DNA from: Alicyclobacillus sp. SP_1
Lineage (GTDB): Bacteria > Bacillota > Bacilli > Alicyclobacillales > Alicyclobacillaceae
Reading direction: 5' to 3'
Length of the DNA: 64,000 bases
Assembly (NCBI RefSeq): GCF_024706985.1
Contig: NZ_JAMCCX010000028.1
Coordinates: forward strand, 242,882-306,881
Made by a program: the position numbers and the translations under genes. Positions 44,688 to 53,731 of this stretch are shown one piece after another (the stretch's first letter is position 1; each line of letters begins with the position of its first letter). A model generated the notes under the pieces. It was given only the letters and a program-made list of their open reading frames with translations, ran no database searches and was not told the origin of the DNA.

Positions 44688-45275
44688 ATGCGTGTCATTG
44701 CGGGTGAATGGAAAGGCCATTCCTTGGTTGCGCCGGTCGGCAAAGCCGTAAGGCCGACGACAGACCGTGTCAAAGAGTCGATGTTTAATTTGCTCGGACC
44801 GAACGGCTGTCGAGGAGTGGTTCTCGATTTGTTTGCGGGTTCTGGAGCTTTGGGTTTGGAAGCGCTGAGTCGCGGAGCGTCTCATGCAATTTTTGTCGAC
44901 AGTAGTGCGCGTAGCCTGGAAGTGGTCGCGAGAAATGTCGACCATTTGCACGCCCGTAGCCGTTGCGAACTGTGGCGGCTGGATTGGAGGCGAGCGCTGG
45001 AACGCATTGCATCGGACGGCGTGCCAATGGATATGGCGTTGGTCGATCCGCCTTATCCTGCCAATTTGTGGACGGAAGTGGTCACTGTGTTGGCGCAGAG
45101 CCCGAGCAGAGTCCGCGTGGTGGTATTGGAACATCCCCAGAGCGTACAGCTGTCCGCGCAGGTAGGCAGTCTCGCCATGGACAGACAGCGGCGGTACGGA
45201 GATATTTTCGTGTCTATCTACCGTCGTTTCGAAGATTCTGAAGAAGTTCGACAAGTTCGTGAATCGGCAGAGTGA
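44688..45275 (+). CDS. rsmD: 16S rRNA m2G966 methyltransferase
   Basis: RsmD methylates a guanine of 16S rRNA. The N-terminal MRVIAGEWKGHSL and RPTTDRVKESMFNLL segments, the SAM site LDLFAGSGALGLEALSRGA and the catalytic ALVDPPYP motif are all present. The length of 195 residues is standard. ATG 44688 follows GAGGAG. It begins a set (rsmD, coaD, patatin-like, yceD, rpmF) in the order of B. subtilis ylbH-coaD-ylbK-ylbN-rpmF. Its stop overlaps the annotated coaD start. Confidence 0.94.
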   Translation: MRVIAGEWKGHSLVAPVGKAVRPTTDRVKESMFNLLGPNGCRGVVLDLFAGSGALGLEALSRGASHAIFVDSSARSLEVVARNVDHLHARSRCELWRLDWRRALERIASDGVPMDMALVDPPYPANLWTEVVTVLAQSPSRVRVVVLEHPQSVQLSAQVGSLAMDRQRRYGDIFVSIYRRFEDSEEVRQVRESAE

Positions 45276-45778
45276 GTGGAGGAGGGATTGTTATTCGTCG
45301 CGTTGTCTACCCCGGGAGCTTTGACCCGATAACGAATGGTCACCTGGCCATTGCACGGCGGGCGCTACCTCTCTTTGACGAATTGGTCTTTGGCGTCTTA
45401 AACAACCCTGCTAAGACACCACTGTTTAGCGTAGAGGAGCGAGTGGAACTGATGACGGCAGTCTTGCCAAAAGGGGCGGCCTGGCGAGTGCTCCCCTTCT
45501 CCGGTCTCGTCGTCGACTTTGCACAGACACAGGGGGCCGTCGCTATTGTTCGTGGCCTCAGGGACAGCGAAGACATGGACGGGGAGCGGCGGATGGCGCT
45601 CATGAATGAGCGAATGGCACCAGGAATTCCCACCATCTTTCTCGCTGCCACTCCCGAGACAGATTTTGTAGCATCGTCGCTCGTCAAGGACGTCGCCCGT
45701 CACGGAGGTCCGGTGGAGGCTTTTGTACCGGAGGTGGTGGCGCGGTCGTTACGGCAAAAACTCGGCTCTCTAAAGTGA
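45272..45778 (+). CDS. coaD: Phosphopantetheine adenylyltransferase
   Basis: CoaD makes dephospho-CoA, two steps after the CoaBC product. The nucleotidyltransferase motif VVYPGSFDPITNGHLAIARRA and the late DFVASSLVKDVARHGG segment (normally xISSTxVK) are present. The start is uncertain. GTG 45272 overlaps the rsmD stop but has no ribosome site of its own. A strong GGAGGAGGG (45278-45286) lies inside that frame, followed 6 nt later by ATT 45293, from which the protein would begin IRRVVYPGSFDP exactly as other CoaD proteins do after Met. A rare ATT start, as in infC, is therefore possible. The patatin-like gene follows. Confidence 0.92.
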   Translation: MSGGGIVIRRVVYPGSFDPITNGHLAIARRALPLFDELVFGVLNNPAKTPLFSVEERVELMTAVLPKGAAWRVLPFSGLVVDFAQTQGAVAIVRGLRDSEDMDGERRMALMNERMAPGIPTIFLAATPETDFVASSLVKDVARHGGPVEAFVPEVVARSLRQKLGSLK

Positions 45779-45788
45779 GGTGGACACC

Positions 45789-46574
45789 ATGACGACCATC
45801 GGCCTCGCGCTAGGCTCCGGAGGCGCCAAAGGATTTGCACATGTCGGGGTGTTGCGAGCGCTCGAAGAGCATGGAGTGCGTGTCGGTGTCATCAGCGGAT
45901 CGAGCATGGGCGGCTTGGTCGCTGCCTTTTACGCGACGGGAATGCAGCCAGCTTTTATGGAACAGTTGGCCACCACATTGCGTCGCCGCCACTGGATAGA
46001 TTTTACCGTTCCCAAAATGGGTATGGTGAGTGGGGACAGGGTGCGAACGATGGTCGCACTGTTGACGCGGCAGTTGGCTATTGAACAGGCCAACATCCCG
46101 CTTGCCATTGTCGCGACAGATTTGTTGAATCGACGTAAAGTCGTGTTCAAATCAGGAAGCATTGCGGATGCTGTCCGTGCGAGTGTTTCTATTCCCGGAG
46201 TGTTCGTTCCCGTAGTTCACGATGGGGGAGTGTTGGTCGACGGTGGTGTGCTCGATCGCGTTCCGGTCGAAGTCACTCGGGAACTTGGCGCCGACAAGGT
46301 CATTGCCGTGGATGTCTCAACGAACACTTTGCCGCAACCGCCAACGTCGCTCGTCGACGTGTTTTTCCAATCTCTCGACTTAATGCAAGAGCAAGTTTAT
46401 GCAGGGGTCCGTCAGTCGGCCGATGTTACCATTGTGCCGGATGTTTCGGCGGTGGGTATTTCTCAATTCGGCAAAGCCAAAATCGCGATTGAGGCGGGTT
46501 ATGAGGCCGCTTTGCAAAAAATCAATGATATTGATGACATGTTGCAAACGGTCAAGACTCTGAGAAATGGGTGA
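45789..46574 (+). CDS. ylbK: Patatin-like phospholipase (YlbK)
   Basis: Patatin-family hydrolases cleave acyl chains from lipids with a Ser-Asp dyad. The oxyanion region GSGGAKGFAHVGVL, the nucleophile motif GSSMGG and the aspartate in DGGVLDRVPVEV are intact, so the protein should be catalytic. ATG 45789 follows GAGGTGG; a GTG nine nt earlier lies inside that site. The product is 261 residues with no signal peptide or membrane span, so it is likely cytoplasmic or peripheral. The ylbL and ylbM genes that follow in B. subtilis are missing here. The substrate is unknown. Confidence 0.88.
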   Translation: MTTIGLALGSGGAKGFAHVGVLRALEEHGVRVGVISGSSMGGLVAAFYATGMQPAFMEQLATTLRRRHWIDFTVPKMGMVSGDRVRTMVALLTRQLAIEQANIPLAIVATDLLNRRKVVFKSGSIADAVRASVSIPGVFVPVVHDGGVLVDGGVLDRVPVEVTRELGADKVIAVDVSTNTLPQPPTSLVDVFFQSLDLMQEQVYAGVRQSADVTIVPDVSAVGISQFGKAKIAIEAGYEAALQKINDIDDMLQTVKTLRNG

Positions 46575-47093
46575 GTGGACTTGACACTTCAATTTTCCAA
46601 ACGCGTCCTTCAAGAACAACCCCTCTTCGAACTGTCTGGCGAATTGTCCACTGCACGACTGGTTGAGGAAATTCAAGAAGTGCAATCTGTCACTGTTGCC
46701 ACCGTGCACGGGGCGGTCGAATGGACTGGGAAGGTGGCTGCACTGACTGGGACGGCGCACGCGGATGCGGTCTGCACTTGCTGTCGGTGTCTCCAGTCGT
46801 TTCCACAGCGTTTGGAAGCAGCGTTCGACGAGGAGTACAGTTGGTCAAAAGATTCTCTCGACGATCCCGATGTCGTCTTTGTCCATCAAGACGTGGTGGT
46901 CATCGACAACGTGGTCGAAGAGTCGCTGTTTTTGTCCGTGCCCCCTTTCCCGGTTTGTCGCGAAGATTGCAAGGGCCTCTGCGCTGTCTGTGGTGCCAAT
47001 TTAAATGACGCGGAGTGTGGATGCGATAGAACCGTGGTCGATCCGCGATTTGAAGCATTAAAAGACTTGCTTTCCAAGGCGGACTCAGAGTAA
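46575..47093 (+). CDS. yceD: YceD/DUF177-family protein (YlbN)
   Basis: The YceD family is widespread and almost always encoded before rpmF, as here; in plants a relative is needed for 23S rRNA accumulation. Family features are the CTCCRCLQSF segment, the acidic middle and the cysteine-rich end VCREDCKGLCAVCGANLND, which may bind zinc. The start is GTG 46575 or TTG 46581, separated by one codon between them; neither has a clear ribosome site. The product is about 170 residues. It is probably co-transcribed with ylbK upstream and rpmF downstream. Confidence 0.85.
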   Translation: MDLTLQFSKRVLQEQPLFELSGELSTARLVEEIQEVQSVTVATVHGAVEWTGKVAALTGTAHADAVCTCCRCLQSFPQRLEAAFDEEYSWSKDSLDDPDVVFVHQDVVVIDNVVEESLFLSVPPFPVCREDCKGLCAVCGANLNDAECGCDRTVVDPRFEALKDLLSKADSE

Positions 47094-47129
47094 TATGATG
47101 GGCGGTAGTGGTGAGGGAGGTGTTTTAAA

Positions 47130-47306
47130 ATGGCAGTACCGCAACATAGAACGTCTAAGACGCGCAAACGTCTACGTCGTACTCATTTCAAATTAGAAGC
47201 TCCTGAAATTCAACCCTGTCCACAATGTGGGGAGTATCGATTGACTCACCATGTTTGCAAGAACTGCGGGACGTACAAAGGTCGTGCAGTGATTGCAGCG
47301 AGATAA
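47130..47306 (+). CDS. rpmF: Ribosomal protein bL32
   Basis: The 58-residue protein opens with [19 protein letters not shown], the L32 signature, and has two zinc-binding pairs (CPQC and CKNC). It is therefore the zinc form. ATG 47130 follows GGGAGGTG. It is the last gene of the rsmD-rpmF group and is followed by a strong terminator. Confidence 0.97.
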   Translation: MAVPQHRTSKTRKRLRRTHFKLEAPEIQPCPQCGEYRLTHHVCKNCGTYKGRAVIAAR

Positions 47307-47341
47307 AGTCGAAGACTTTTGGAAGACTTTTGTAGGTACGG

Positions 47342-47370
47342 GAGGTCGGCGCTTGCGTCGGCCTCTTTTA
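47342..47370 (+). terminator. Intrinsic terminator after rpmF
   Basis: GAGGTCGGCG (47342-47351) pairs with CGTCGGCCTC (47356-47365), with three wobble pairs, and TTTTA follows. Confidence 0.9.
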
Positions 47371-47447
47371 TGTTGACCAAATTCGAATTTGAGTTCTCCA
47401 TGCGTGGTGGTGAGAACGATGCCGACCGATTCGTGAAGAAATGAGAC

Positions 47448-47476
47448 TTGCGAAAATCCGCCGAACGGGTTAGTCT
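47448..47476 (+). promoter_or_regulatory. Promoter of fapR-plsX-fab
   Basis: TTGCGA (47448-47453), 17 nt and TAGTCT (47471-47476). The -10 is weak, and its end runs into the FapR operator, as expected for a repressed promoter. Confidence 0.55.
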
Positions 47477-47493
47477 TAGCACCAGGTACTAAG
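47475..47493 (+). promoter_or_regulatory. FapR operator
   Basis: CTTAGCACCAGGTACTAAG is a nearly perfect inverted repeat with the form of known FapR boxes (TTAGTACC followed by its complement). It overlaps the end of the -10 element. FapR bound here would block its own operon until malonyl-CoA or malonyl-ACP releases it. Confidence 0.9.
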
Positions 47494-47592
47494 TGCCGTT
47501 TTCCTTCTTCTCTGCAGCATTCTCTCCCAATTTTGTGGCCATCAGTGCGGCGTGTAAACGTAACAGATGGCGCGAACAAAGGGACAGAAAGG

Positions 47593-48213
47593 ATGGGCTT
47601 CGGACTGAACCGATTGGAAAGACAGGCTCTTTTACATCAGGCCATCGAAGAGAATCCATTTGTGACGGACGAACAGTTGGCGGCACAGTTCTCTGTCAGT
47701 GTCGCGACCATTCGCCTCGACCGACAGATGCTCGCCATTCCTGAGGCGCGGGAACGAATTCGGCGCCTGGCTGAAGGCCTACAAGACTCGGTTCGAGCTT
47801 TGGAGGCGGATGAGGTCGTCGGGACATTGTCAGAACTCTCCCTCAACCATTTTGCCGTTTCTACGTTCACAGTGGAACGCATACATGTATTTTCACGCAC
47901 GGAAGTCGCTCGGGGACATTTTCTCTTTGCGCAAATCAATTCTTTGGCGACCGCCCTCATTGACGCCAAAATTGCATTGACGGCGAGAAGTGAGTTGCGT
48001 TTCTATCGCCCCGTTTTTTTGCAAGATACGGTCACCGCGAAGGTAGAGGTCATCGCCCAGCGCGGACGCGTGAGCAAGTGCAAGGCGGTGTCGTATGTAC
48101 ACGACAACTTAGTTCTTGGCGGATTTATATGGATGTTGGCCAATCCGTTGGCGATTACTGAACGATTCCAGAGTGCGGCATGGGTCACTCTGGACGAGGA
48201 GGACATGTTTTGA
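47593..48213 (+). CDS. fapR: FapR, malonyl-CoA-responsive repressor of lipid synthesis
   Basis: FapR represses fatty-acid and phospholipid genes and is released by malonyl-CoA or malonyl-ACP. The N-terminal winged helix-turn-helix (LHQAIEENPFVTDEQLAAQFSVSVATIRLDR) is followed by a hot-dog fold effector domain (LNHFAVSTFTVERIHVF, GHFLFAQINSLATALID, CKAVSYVHDNLVLGGF). ATG 47593 is chosen because longer frames run upstream toward the operator; AAAGGGAC lies 9 nt before it. It has 206 residues. A cognate operator lies 100 nt upstream. Its stop overlaps plsX. Confidence 0.94.
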   Translation: MGFGLNRLERQALLHQAIEENPFVTDEQLAAQFSVSVATIRLDRQMLAIPEARERIRRLAEGLQDSVRALEADEVVGTLSELSLNHFAVSTFTVERIHVFSRTEVARGHFLFAQINSLATALIDAKIALTARSELRFYRPVFLQDTVTAKVEVIAQRGRVSKCKAVSYVHDNLVLGGFIWMLANPLAITERFQSAAWVTLDEEDMF

Positions 48214-49229
48214 CACGCCTAGCCATTGATGTGATGGGAGGAGACTATGCACCAGAAGCGCCAGTTCGTGCTACCTGCACGGCAGCACGAGAGGACGGGG
48301 CGAGCCACTTCTTGTTAATCGGAGACGAAGCAAAAATTCGGTCGATTGCGGTAGAGATGCCATCCAATGTAGAGATTGTGCCGACTATGGAACAAATCGA
48401 TGGCGATGAAGAGCCGGTTCGTGCCGTGCGCAAGAAAAAGAGCGCATCGCTCGTCATGGCAGCGGCTATGGTCGCGGAAAAAAGTGCGGATGCGATGATA
48501 TCCGCGGGGAATACTGGCGCAATTGTCGCCGCTGGCTTGCTCGTCATTGGTCGCATGGCTGGAATTCATCGGCCAGCATTGGCCCCAGTTATGCCTACGT
48601 TTGATGGCCGCGGTGTGCTCCTTCTCGATGCCGGAGCCATGATGGACGCTGGTGCGGATAACCTACTTCAATTTGCTCAAATGGGCAGTGCGTATTCTGA
48701 ATGGGTGCTCGGACAACATCATCCGAGAATCGGGTTGCTAAATGTTGGGACGGAAGATACCAAAGGCAATGCTTTGACGAAAGCGACTTTTCCCCTGCTG
48801 AAATCCTCTAATTTAAATTTTGTCGGCAACATCGAAGCTCGCGAAGTGCTGTCAGGAATTTGCGACGTGGTCGTGTGCGACGGCTTTACGGGCAATGTGG
48901 TCTTGAAGTTGGCGGAAGGACTTGGCCTAGGCATTGCCAAAGGCTTGAAAGAGACCGTGACTCAATCTGCGAGTGCCAAGTTCGGGGCAGTCTTTTTGAA
49001 AGGTAGCATGCGTCAATTTTTCCGGCGCTTTGAGTACTCTGAGTATGGCGGGGCACCATTTTTAGGCGTCAATGGGGGGTGCTTTAAAGCGCACGGGAGC
49101 AGTAACGAGCGTGCTTGGTACGTGACTATTCAGCAGGCCAAAACGTATGTTGAACATGACTTAAACGCGCATCTTTTGCACGCTCTGTCCACTCCGTTCA
49201 ACGATGACGGAGACGCTTCAACCCATTGA
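48210..49229 (+). CDS. plsX: Phosphate acyltransferase PlsX
   Basis: PlsX makes acyl phosphate from acyl-ACP for PlsY. The N terminus TRLAIDVMGGDYAPEAPV, SAGNTGAIVAAGLLVIGRM, NVGTEDTKGN, CDGFTGNVVLKLAEG and the late YGGAPFLGVNGGCFKAHGSS segments are all as in PlsX. I choose TTG 48210, which overlaps the fapR stop and follows AGGAGG, giving 339 residues. A longer frame inside fapR is rejected. It is a peripheral membrane enzyme in this family. fabH follows after 12 nt. Confidence 0.95.
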   Translation: MTRLAIDVMGGDYAPEAPVRATCTAAREDGASHFLLIGDEAKIRSIAVEMPSNVEIVPTMEQIDGDEEPVRAVRKKKSASLVMAAAMVAEKSADAMISAGNTGAIVAAGLLVIGRMAGIHRPALAPVMPTFDGRGVLLLDAGAMMDAGADNLLQFAQMGSAYSEWVLGQHHPRIGLLNVGTEDTKGNALTKATFPLLKSSNLNFVGNIEAREVLSGICDVVVCDGFTGNVVLKLAEGLGLGIAKGLKETVTQSASAKFGAVFLKGSMRQFFRRFEYSEYGGAPFLGVNGGCFKAHGSSNERAWYVTIQQAKTYVEHDLNAHLLHALSTPFNDDGDASTH

Positions 49230-49241
49230 GGAGGATGTTTT

Positions 49242-50234
49242 GTGAGTACGATTCGAGCAAAGATTCTTGGCACAGGTTCGGCCCTGCCGACGAAAGTGTT
49301 GTCCAACAAAGACTTTGAGCATATGGTCGACACGACGGATGAGTGGATTGTGACACGAACAGGCATTCGCGAGCGACGCATCGCGGAACCGGAGGAAGCC
49401 ACCTCCGACTATGTCGCCCGGGCGTGCGAGCGCGCATTGGAGGCGGCAGGTGTGCCAGCCTCCGAAGTCGAAATGATTCTCTGTGCTACAGTGACGCCAG
49501 ACATGATGTTCCCAGCGACGGCTAATTTGGTTCAAGACGCCATTGGGGCAAAAAATGCTGCTTCGTTCGATTTGTCTGCAGCTTGTAGTGGGTTTTTGTA
49601 CGGTATGTCACTTGGAGCTTCGCTCATTGAAAGCGGACGGTATCGGTATGTATTGGTAGCAGCGGGGGACTTGTTGTCTCGAATTACCGACTACGAAGAT
49701 AGGTCGACCTGTGTTCTGTTTGGGGACGGAGCGGGAGCGGTACTTTTGGGACCAGCAACTCCGGGCGAGACCGCAGGGCTCTTGTCTTTTTCCCTCGGGT
49801 CAGATGGCTCAGGAGGAAAGTACCTTCAAATGCCGGGTGGGGGTTCGCGTAGACCAGCTACTCATGAGAGTGTGGATGAGCGCCTGCACTTTTTGAAAAT
49901 GCAGGGTTCAGAGACGTTCAAGTTTGCAGTCAACGCCATGGTTGATTCTACTGAAAAAGTGCTTGGACAGCTGGGGATGACCAACGAAGACATTGATCTC
50001 TTGGTCCCGCATCAGGCAAACATTCGCATTATTGATGCCGCCAGCCGTCGGTTTGGACTTCGGTCCGAGCAGGTGGCGGTGACTATTCACAAATATGGGA
50101 ATACATCGGCATCGTCCATTCCCATTGCTCTTGATGAGGCGGTGCGCGAGGGGCGTGCGAAAGCGGGCGATTTAGTCGTGCTAGTCGGTTTTGGCGGGGG
50201 ACTTACTTGGGGTTCGGTGGCGATTCGTCTGTAA
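49242..50234 (+). CDS. fabH: 3-oxoacyl-ACP synthase III
   Basis: FabH starts fatty-acid synthesis by condensing acyl-CoA with malonyl-ACP. The catalytic triad is Cys115 in SAACSGFLYG, the His in VPHQANIRI and the Asn in KYGNTSASSIP. The length of 330 residues and the GTG start after a GAGGAG site are normal. In B. subtilis fabH lies elsewhere; here it stands between plsX and fabD. A pair of 33-bp direct repeats separates it from fabD. In branched-chain formers FabH prefers short branched acyl-CoA; in alicyclobacilli cyclohexyl or cycloheptyl primers are known. The primer cannot be read here. Confidence 0.96.
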   Translation: MSTIRAKILGTGSALPTKVLSNKDFEHMVDTTDEWIVTRTGIRERRIAEPEEATSDYVARACERALEAAGVPASEVEMILCATVTPDMMFPATANLVQDAIGAKNAASFDLSAACSGFLYGMSLGASLIESGRYRYVLVAAGDLLSRITDYEDRSTCVLFGDGAGAVLLGPATPGETAGLLSFSLGSDGSGGKYLQMPGGGSRRPATHESVDERLHFLKMQGSETFKFAVNAMVDSTEKVLGQLGMTNEDIDLLVPHQANIRIIDAASRRFGLRSEQVAVTIHKYGNTSASSIPIALDEAVREGRAKAGDLVVLVGFGGGLTWGSVAIRL

Positions 50235-50255
50235 GCCAATTTGCGTCCCGCCGAC

Positions 50256-50362
50256 ACAGGGGTGGGCCACATCTTCCCGTGAAATGTGAGTGGCGTCTCA
50301 CGGCCCGTCGCCAGCATCGAAACGCCGAGACAGGGGTGGGCCACATCTTCCCGTGAAATGTG
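50256..50362 (+). repeat. Pair of 33-bp direct repeats between fabH and fabD
   Basis: Identical 33-nt copies at 50256-50288 and 50330-50362 are 74 nt apart. Each begins ACAGGGGTGGGCC and ends GTGAAATGTG, and each contains the inverted pair CCACAT/ATGTG, so each could fold. The 41-nt spacer holds GTGAG/CTCAC. The rest of the 211-nt gap before fabD shows no gene. Confidence 0.9.
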
Positions 50363-50445
50363 GGATGCGTGATTTTGGTCCATCGGTCGCGATGTCTGGG
50401 CCACTTTTCGGAAGCAACTGGTACATCGGAGATGGGGGAAAGCTT

Positions 50446-51384
50446 ATGACGTTAGCGTTTGTGTTTCCAGGGCAAGGGGCGCAGTCCGTGGGGATGGGTC
50501 GAGACTTGTTCGACGGATTTTCCGTCGTTCGCGAAACCTTTGCAGAAGCGGATGAGGCGTTGGGATTTGCACTGAGCAAAATATTTCTTGAGGGCGATGA
50601 AGCCGAACTGCGCTTGACGTATCACACGCAACCTGCGCTACTCACGGTAGGGATTGCTGCATGGCGGGCATTTTCCGAAACGGTTTCCTGTGCTCCCGCT
50701 TTTGTCGCCGGGCATAGCCTCGGTGAATATACAGCACTGGTGGCGAGCGGTGCATTGCCGTTCGCAGAAGCGGTACGGATTGTCTATCAGCGGGGACGGC
50801 TCATGGACGAAGCCGTGCCCGCAGGTCAAGGGACAATGGCTGCCGTATTGGGGCTCGAGGAAGACAAGCTGGCGGAGGCTTGTCGCGCCGTCAGTACGCC
50901 GGAAGATGTGGTGGAATTGGCGAACTTAAACTGTCCTTCCCAAGTTGTGATTTCCGGGACGGTCCTCGGTGTTGAGCGCGGTACAGAGGCAGCCAAAGCT
51001 GCAGGTGCTAGGCGGGTAATTCCCCTCGTGGTTAGTGGCCCGTTTCATTGTTCGCTGATGAGGCCAGCGGCTAGTCGATTGAGTGCGATTTTGCAGGAAG
51101 CTCCCTTTATGGAGGCCTCTGTCCCTGTGGTTGCGAATGTCAATGCAAAAAGCTATACAAGTCCGGCACAGGCACGGCAGGCTCTGACCGAACAGCTCTA
51201 CTCTCCAGTGCGTTGGCAGGCTGACGTAGAGGCTATGCTGGCGGCGGGCGTGAATGTGTTTTTAGAGTTTGGCGTGGGTTCTGTACTGTCCGGACTGATT
51301 AAAAAAATCAATCGCAATGTGACATGCGCGTCGATTGAAGATGGGGCGAGTTTGGCTTACGCAGCAAATCTAGTGCGGGGGTAG
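50446..51384 (+). CDS. fabD: Malonyl-CoA-ACP transacylase
   Basis: FabD loads malonyl groups onto ACP. FVFPGQGAQSVGMGRDL opens the protein, and the nucleophile Ser91 lies in AGHSLGEYTAL. The conserved arginine follows in VYQRGRLMDEAVPAG and the active-site His in VSGPFHCSLMRPA. ATG 50446 follows GGGGGAA; longer frames extend into the repeat region and are rejected. The product is 312 residues. fabG follows within 7 nt. Confidence 0.95.
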   Translation: MTLAFVFPGQGAQSVGMGRDLFDGFSVVRETFAEADEALGFALSKIFLEGDEAELRLTYHTQPALLTVGIAAWRAFSETVSCAPAFVAGHSLGEYTALVASGALPFAEAVRIVYQRGRLMDEAVPAGQGTMAAVLGLEEDKLAEACRAVSTPEDVVELANLNCPSQVVISGTVLGVERGTEAAKAAGARRVIPLVVSGPFHCSLMRPAASRLSAILQEAPFMEASVPVVANVNAKSYTSPAQARQALTEQLYSPVRWQADVEAMLAAGVNVFLEFGVGSVLSGLIKKINRNVTCASIEDGASLAYAANLVRG

Positions 51385-51390
51385 TCGAGA

Positions 51391-52152
51391 ATGACGTCAG
51401 AAAGTAGGGCGGATGGTATGGGGAAAGTGTCATTAGTGACCGGGTCGTCTCGTGGCATTGGACGAGCCATTGCGGTAGAACTGGCAGCGGGCGGTGGACA
51501 GGTGGTGGTTAACTATGCTGGTCGGGTTGAAGCCGCAGAGGAGACGGCAAGACTCGTCCGGGCCGCAGGCGGTGAGGCGCTGTTGGTTCAAGCCAATGTG
51601 AGGCAAGTCTCCGAAGTCGAGCGCTTAGTGCAGTGCGTGCTGGAGCGATTCGGTCGCATTGATGTACTAGTCAACAACGCTGGCGTAACAAGGGACGGTC
51701 TTCTGGTGCGGATGAAAGACAGCGACTGGGATGAGGTCTTAGAAACCAATTTGCGCGCAGCATTTTACGTGACGCGAGAGGTTGCCCGTCCCATGATGAA
51801 AGCGCGCTATGGACGAATCATCAACATTGCTTCCGTCGTGGGCGTTATTGGTAATCCAGGACAGGTGAACTATGTGGCGTCGAAAGCCGGACTGATAGGT
51901 CTGACAAAGTCGGTCGCCAAAGAGTTGGCGCCTCGCCATATCACCGTCAATGCGATTGCACCGGGCTGGATTGAAACCGACATGACTGAGGCCCTGTCGC
52001 CAGAAACACTGGCTTCGATGCGTTCGGCCATCCCCCTAGGGAGGCCGGGAAAACCGGAAGATGTGGCCGCAGCGGTCGGATTTTTGGCTTCGGAACAAGC
52101 CAATTACATCACAGGTCAGGTGCTTCATATCGACGGCGGAATGGCCATGTAG
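51391..52152 (+). CDS. fabG: 3-oxoacyl-ACP reductase
   Basis: FabG reduces 3-oxoacyl-ACP with NADPH. It is a classical short-chain dehydrogenase: [12 protein letters not shown] (cofactor loop), NNAG, the catalytic Ser of INIASVVG, and Tyr and Lys in YVASKAGL. The length is 253 residues from ATG 51391; ATG 51418 is possible and would remove a non-conserved nine-residue start. It lies between fabD and acpP as in B. subtilis. Confidence 0.95.
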   Translation: MTSESRADGMGKVSLVTGSSRGIGRAIAVELAAGGGQVVVNYAGRVEAAEETARLVRAAGGEALLVQANVRQVSEVERLVQCVLERFGRIDVLVNNAGVTRDGLLVRMKDSDWDEVLETNLRAAFYVTREVARPMMKARYGRIINIASVVGVIGNPGQVNYVASKAGLIGLTKSVAKELAPRHITVNAIAPGWIETDMTEALSPETLASMRSAIPLGRPGKPEDVAAAVGFLASEQANYITGQVLHIDGGMAM

Positions 52153-52178
52153 TATACTCTTTCGCGGGAGGTGATAGC

Positions 52179-52412
52179 ATGTCTGAAGTTTTTGATCGAG
52201 TAAAGACAATCATTGTCGACCGTCTTGGTGTCGACGCGTCTAAGGTCGCACCGGAGGCAACGTTCAAAGAAGACTTGGGGGCAGACTCTCTGGATGTGGT
52301 TGAACTTATCATGGAATTAGAAGACGAGTTTGATATGGAAATCTCGGATGAGGATGCGGAGAAAATTGTTTCTGTGGGTGACGTGGTAAATTACATCTCC
52401 TCCCACCAATAG
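52179..52412 (+). CDS. acpP: Acyl carrier protein
   Basis: The 77-residue protein carries growing acyl chains on 4'-phosphopantetheine. The attachment serine is Ser37 in [22 protein letters not shown], the universal ACP motif. The composition is strongly acidic. The ATG follows GGGAGGTGAT, the strongest ribosome site in the operon, fitting its high demand. The gap to fabF holds a possible weak terminator. Confidence 0.97.
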   Translation: MSEVFDRVKTIIVDRLGVDASKVAPEATFKEDLGADSLDVVELIMELEDEFDMEISDEDAEKIVSVGDVVNYISSHQ

Positions 52413-52436
52413 TCACGAGTTTCTGGCTCAAATCGG

Positions 52437-52464
52437 AGTCCCCGTGCGATTGCCGGGGCTTTCT
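52437..52464 (+). terminator. Possible partial terminator between acpP and fabF
   Basis: CCCCG (52440-52444) and CGGGG (52454-52458) form a short GC-rich stem followed by CTTTCT. It could lower fabF relative to acpP expression. It is weaker than the other terminators in the window. Confidence 0.45.
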
Positions 52465-52489
52465 GTCGTATCAGGGAGGTGGCAATACG

Positions 52490-53731
52490 TTGCGGCGAGT
52501 TGTGGTGACTGGACTGGGAGCAGTAACTCCCATAGGGAATGATGTGGAAACATTTTGGGAGAACCTATTAAGCGGAAAGTCGGGAATTGTGCCGATAGAC
52601 CGATTTGACGTGTCGGATTATCCTGTGCGGATTGCCGGTCAGGTCAAAGGATATGAACCGGAAAAGTACATGGATAAGAAAGAAGTGCGGCGAATCGACC
52701 TCTATGCTCAGTATGCGGTGGGCGCCGCAATGGAAGCGCTCCTGCACTCGGGACTGAAAATCACTGAGGAGAACAGAGCTCGTGTCGGTGTCTACATTGG
52801 GTCCGGAATTGGCGGACTTCAAACGATGCTGGAAAATCATACACTGCTCATAGAACGCGGTCCGAAGCGGGTGTCCCCGTTTTTGGTTCCAATGATGATT
52901 TCGAACATGGCATCAGGCTACATCTCGATGATGACTGGGGCAATGGGACCTAATTTGGCGCCTGTGTCCGCGTGTGCGACAGGAACGCACGCCGTCGGGG
53001 ATGCGTTTAAAATTATCGCTCGTGGGGACGCGGATGCCATGATTTGTGGCGGTGCAGAAGCGACCATTTGTGATTTGGCTCTTGCCGGATTCTCAAATAT
53101 GAAAGCCCTGTCCACCCACAATGACCACCCGGAGAGGGCGAGTCGGCCATTCGACCGCAATCGAGACGGATTTGTCATGGGCGAAGGTGCTGGAGTGGTA
53201 GTTTTAGAATCGCTCGATGCTGCCATTGCGCGCAATGCGAGGATTTTGGCGGAAGTCGTCGGCTACGGACTGTCGGCAGATGCTTATCATCTGACAGCGC
53301 CAGAGCCCAGTGGTCGCGGAGCGTCGCTCGCTATGCAGTCGGCACTGAACGACGCTGGACTGGAACCGACGATGGTTGACTACATCAATGCTCACGGGAC
53401 GTCGACGGATTTAAACGACAAACTGGAGACGCTAGCCGTTAAATCCGTGTTTGGAGAACATGCATATCGGTTTTGCCTAAGTTCCATCAAGTCTATGACG
53501 GGGCACTTGCTCGGCGCCGCTGGGGGCGTGGAAGCAGTGGCCACCGTGAAAACTTTGCTCACCGGCATGGTGCCGCCCACCATTAATTACGAAACCCCGG
53601 ATGAGGAATGTGATCTCGATTATGTCCCGAACCGTGCGCGTCACCTGGATGTCAAAGTCGCCATGTCCAACTCCTTTGGATTTGGTGGACACAATGCGTC
53701 CATTCTTCTTCGCCAGTACACTCCGAACTGA
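52490..53731 (+). CDS. fabF: 3-oxoacyl-ACP synthase II
   Basis: FabF elongates acyl-ACP. The KAS II triad is Cys162 in [13 protein letters not shown], His in [11 protein letters not shown] and His in [12 protein letters not shown]. The length of 413 residues is standard. The start is TTG 52490 after GGGAGGTGG. It closes the FapR-controlled cluster, giving every condensing and reducing activity except FabZ and FabI, which are not in the window. Confidence 0.96.
   Translation: MRRVVVTGLGAVTPIGNDVETFWENLLSGKSGIVPIDRFDVSDYPVRIAGQVKGYEPEKYMDKKEVRRIDLYAQYAVGAAMEALLHSGLKITEENRARVGVYIGSGIGGLQTMLENHTLLIERGPKRVSPFLVPMMISNMASGYISMMTGAMGPNLAPVSACATGTHAVGDAFKIIARGDADAMICGGAEATICDLALAGFSNMKALSTHNDHPERASRPFDRNRDGFVMGEGAGVVVLESLDAAIARNARILAEVVGYGLSADAYHLTAPEPSGRGASLAMQSALNDAGLEPTMVDYINAHGTSTDLNDKLETLAVKSVFGEHAYRFCLSSIKSMTGHLLGAAGGVEAVATVKTLLTGMVPPTINYETPDEECDLDYVPNRARHLDVKVAMSNSFGFGGHNASILLRQYTPN

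Noticed and set aside
44140..44751. 203-codon plus-strand frame across the CBS gene and into rsmD
   Set aside because: It runs antisense to the CBS-ACT gene, through the hairpin array and into rsmD in another frame; the hairpins explain the lack of stops better than coding does.
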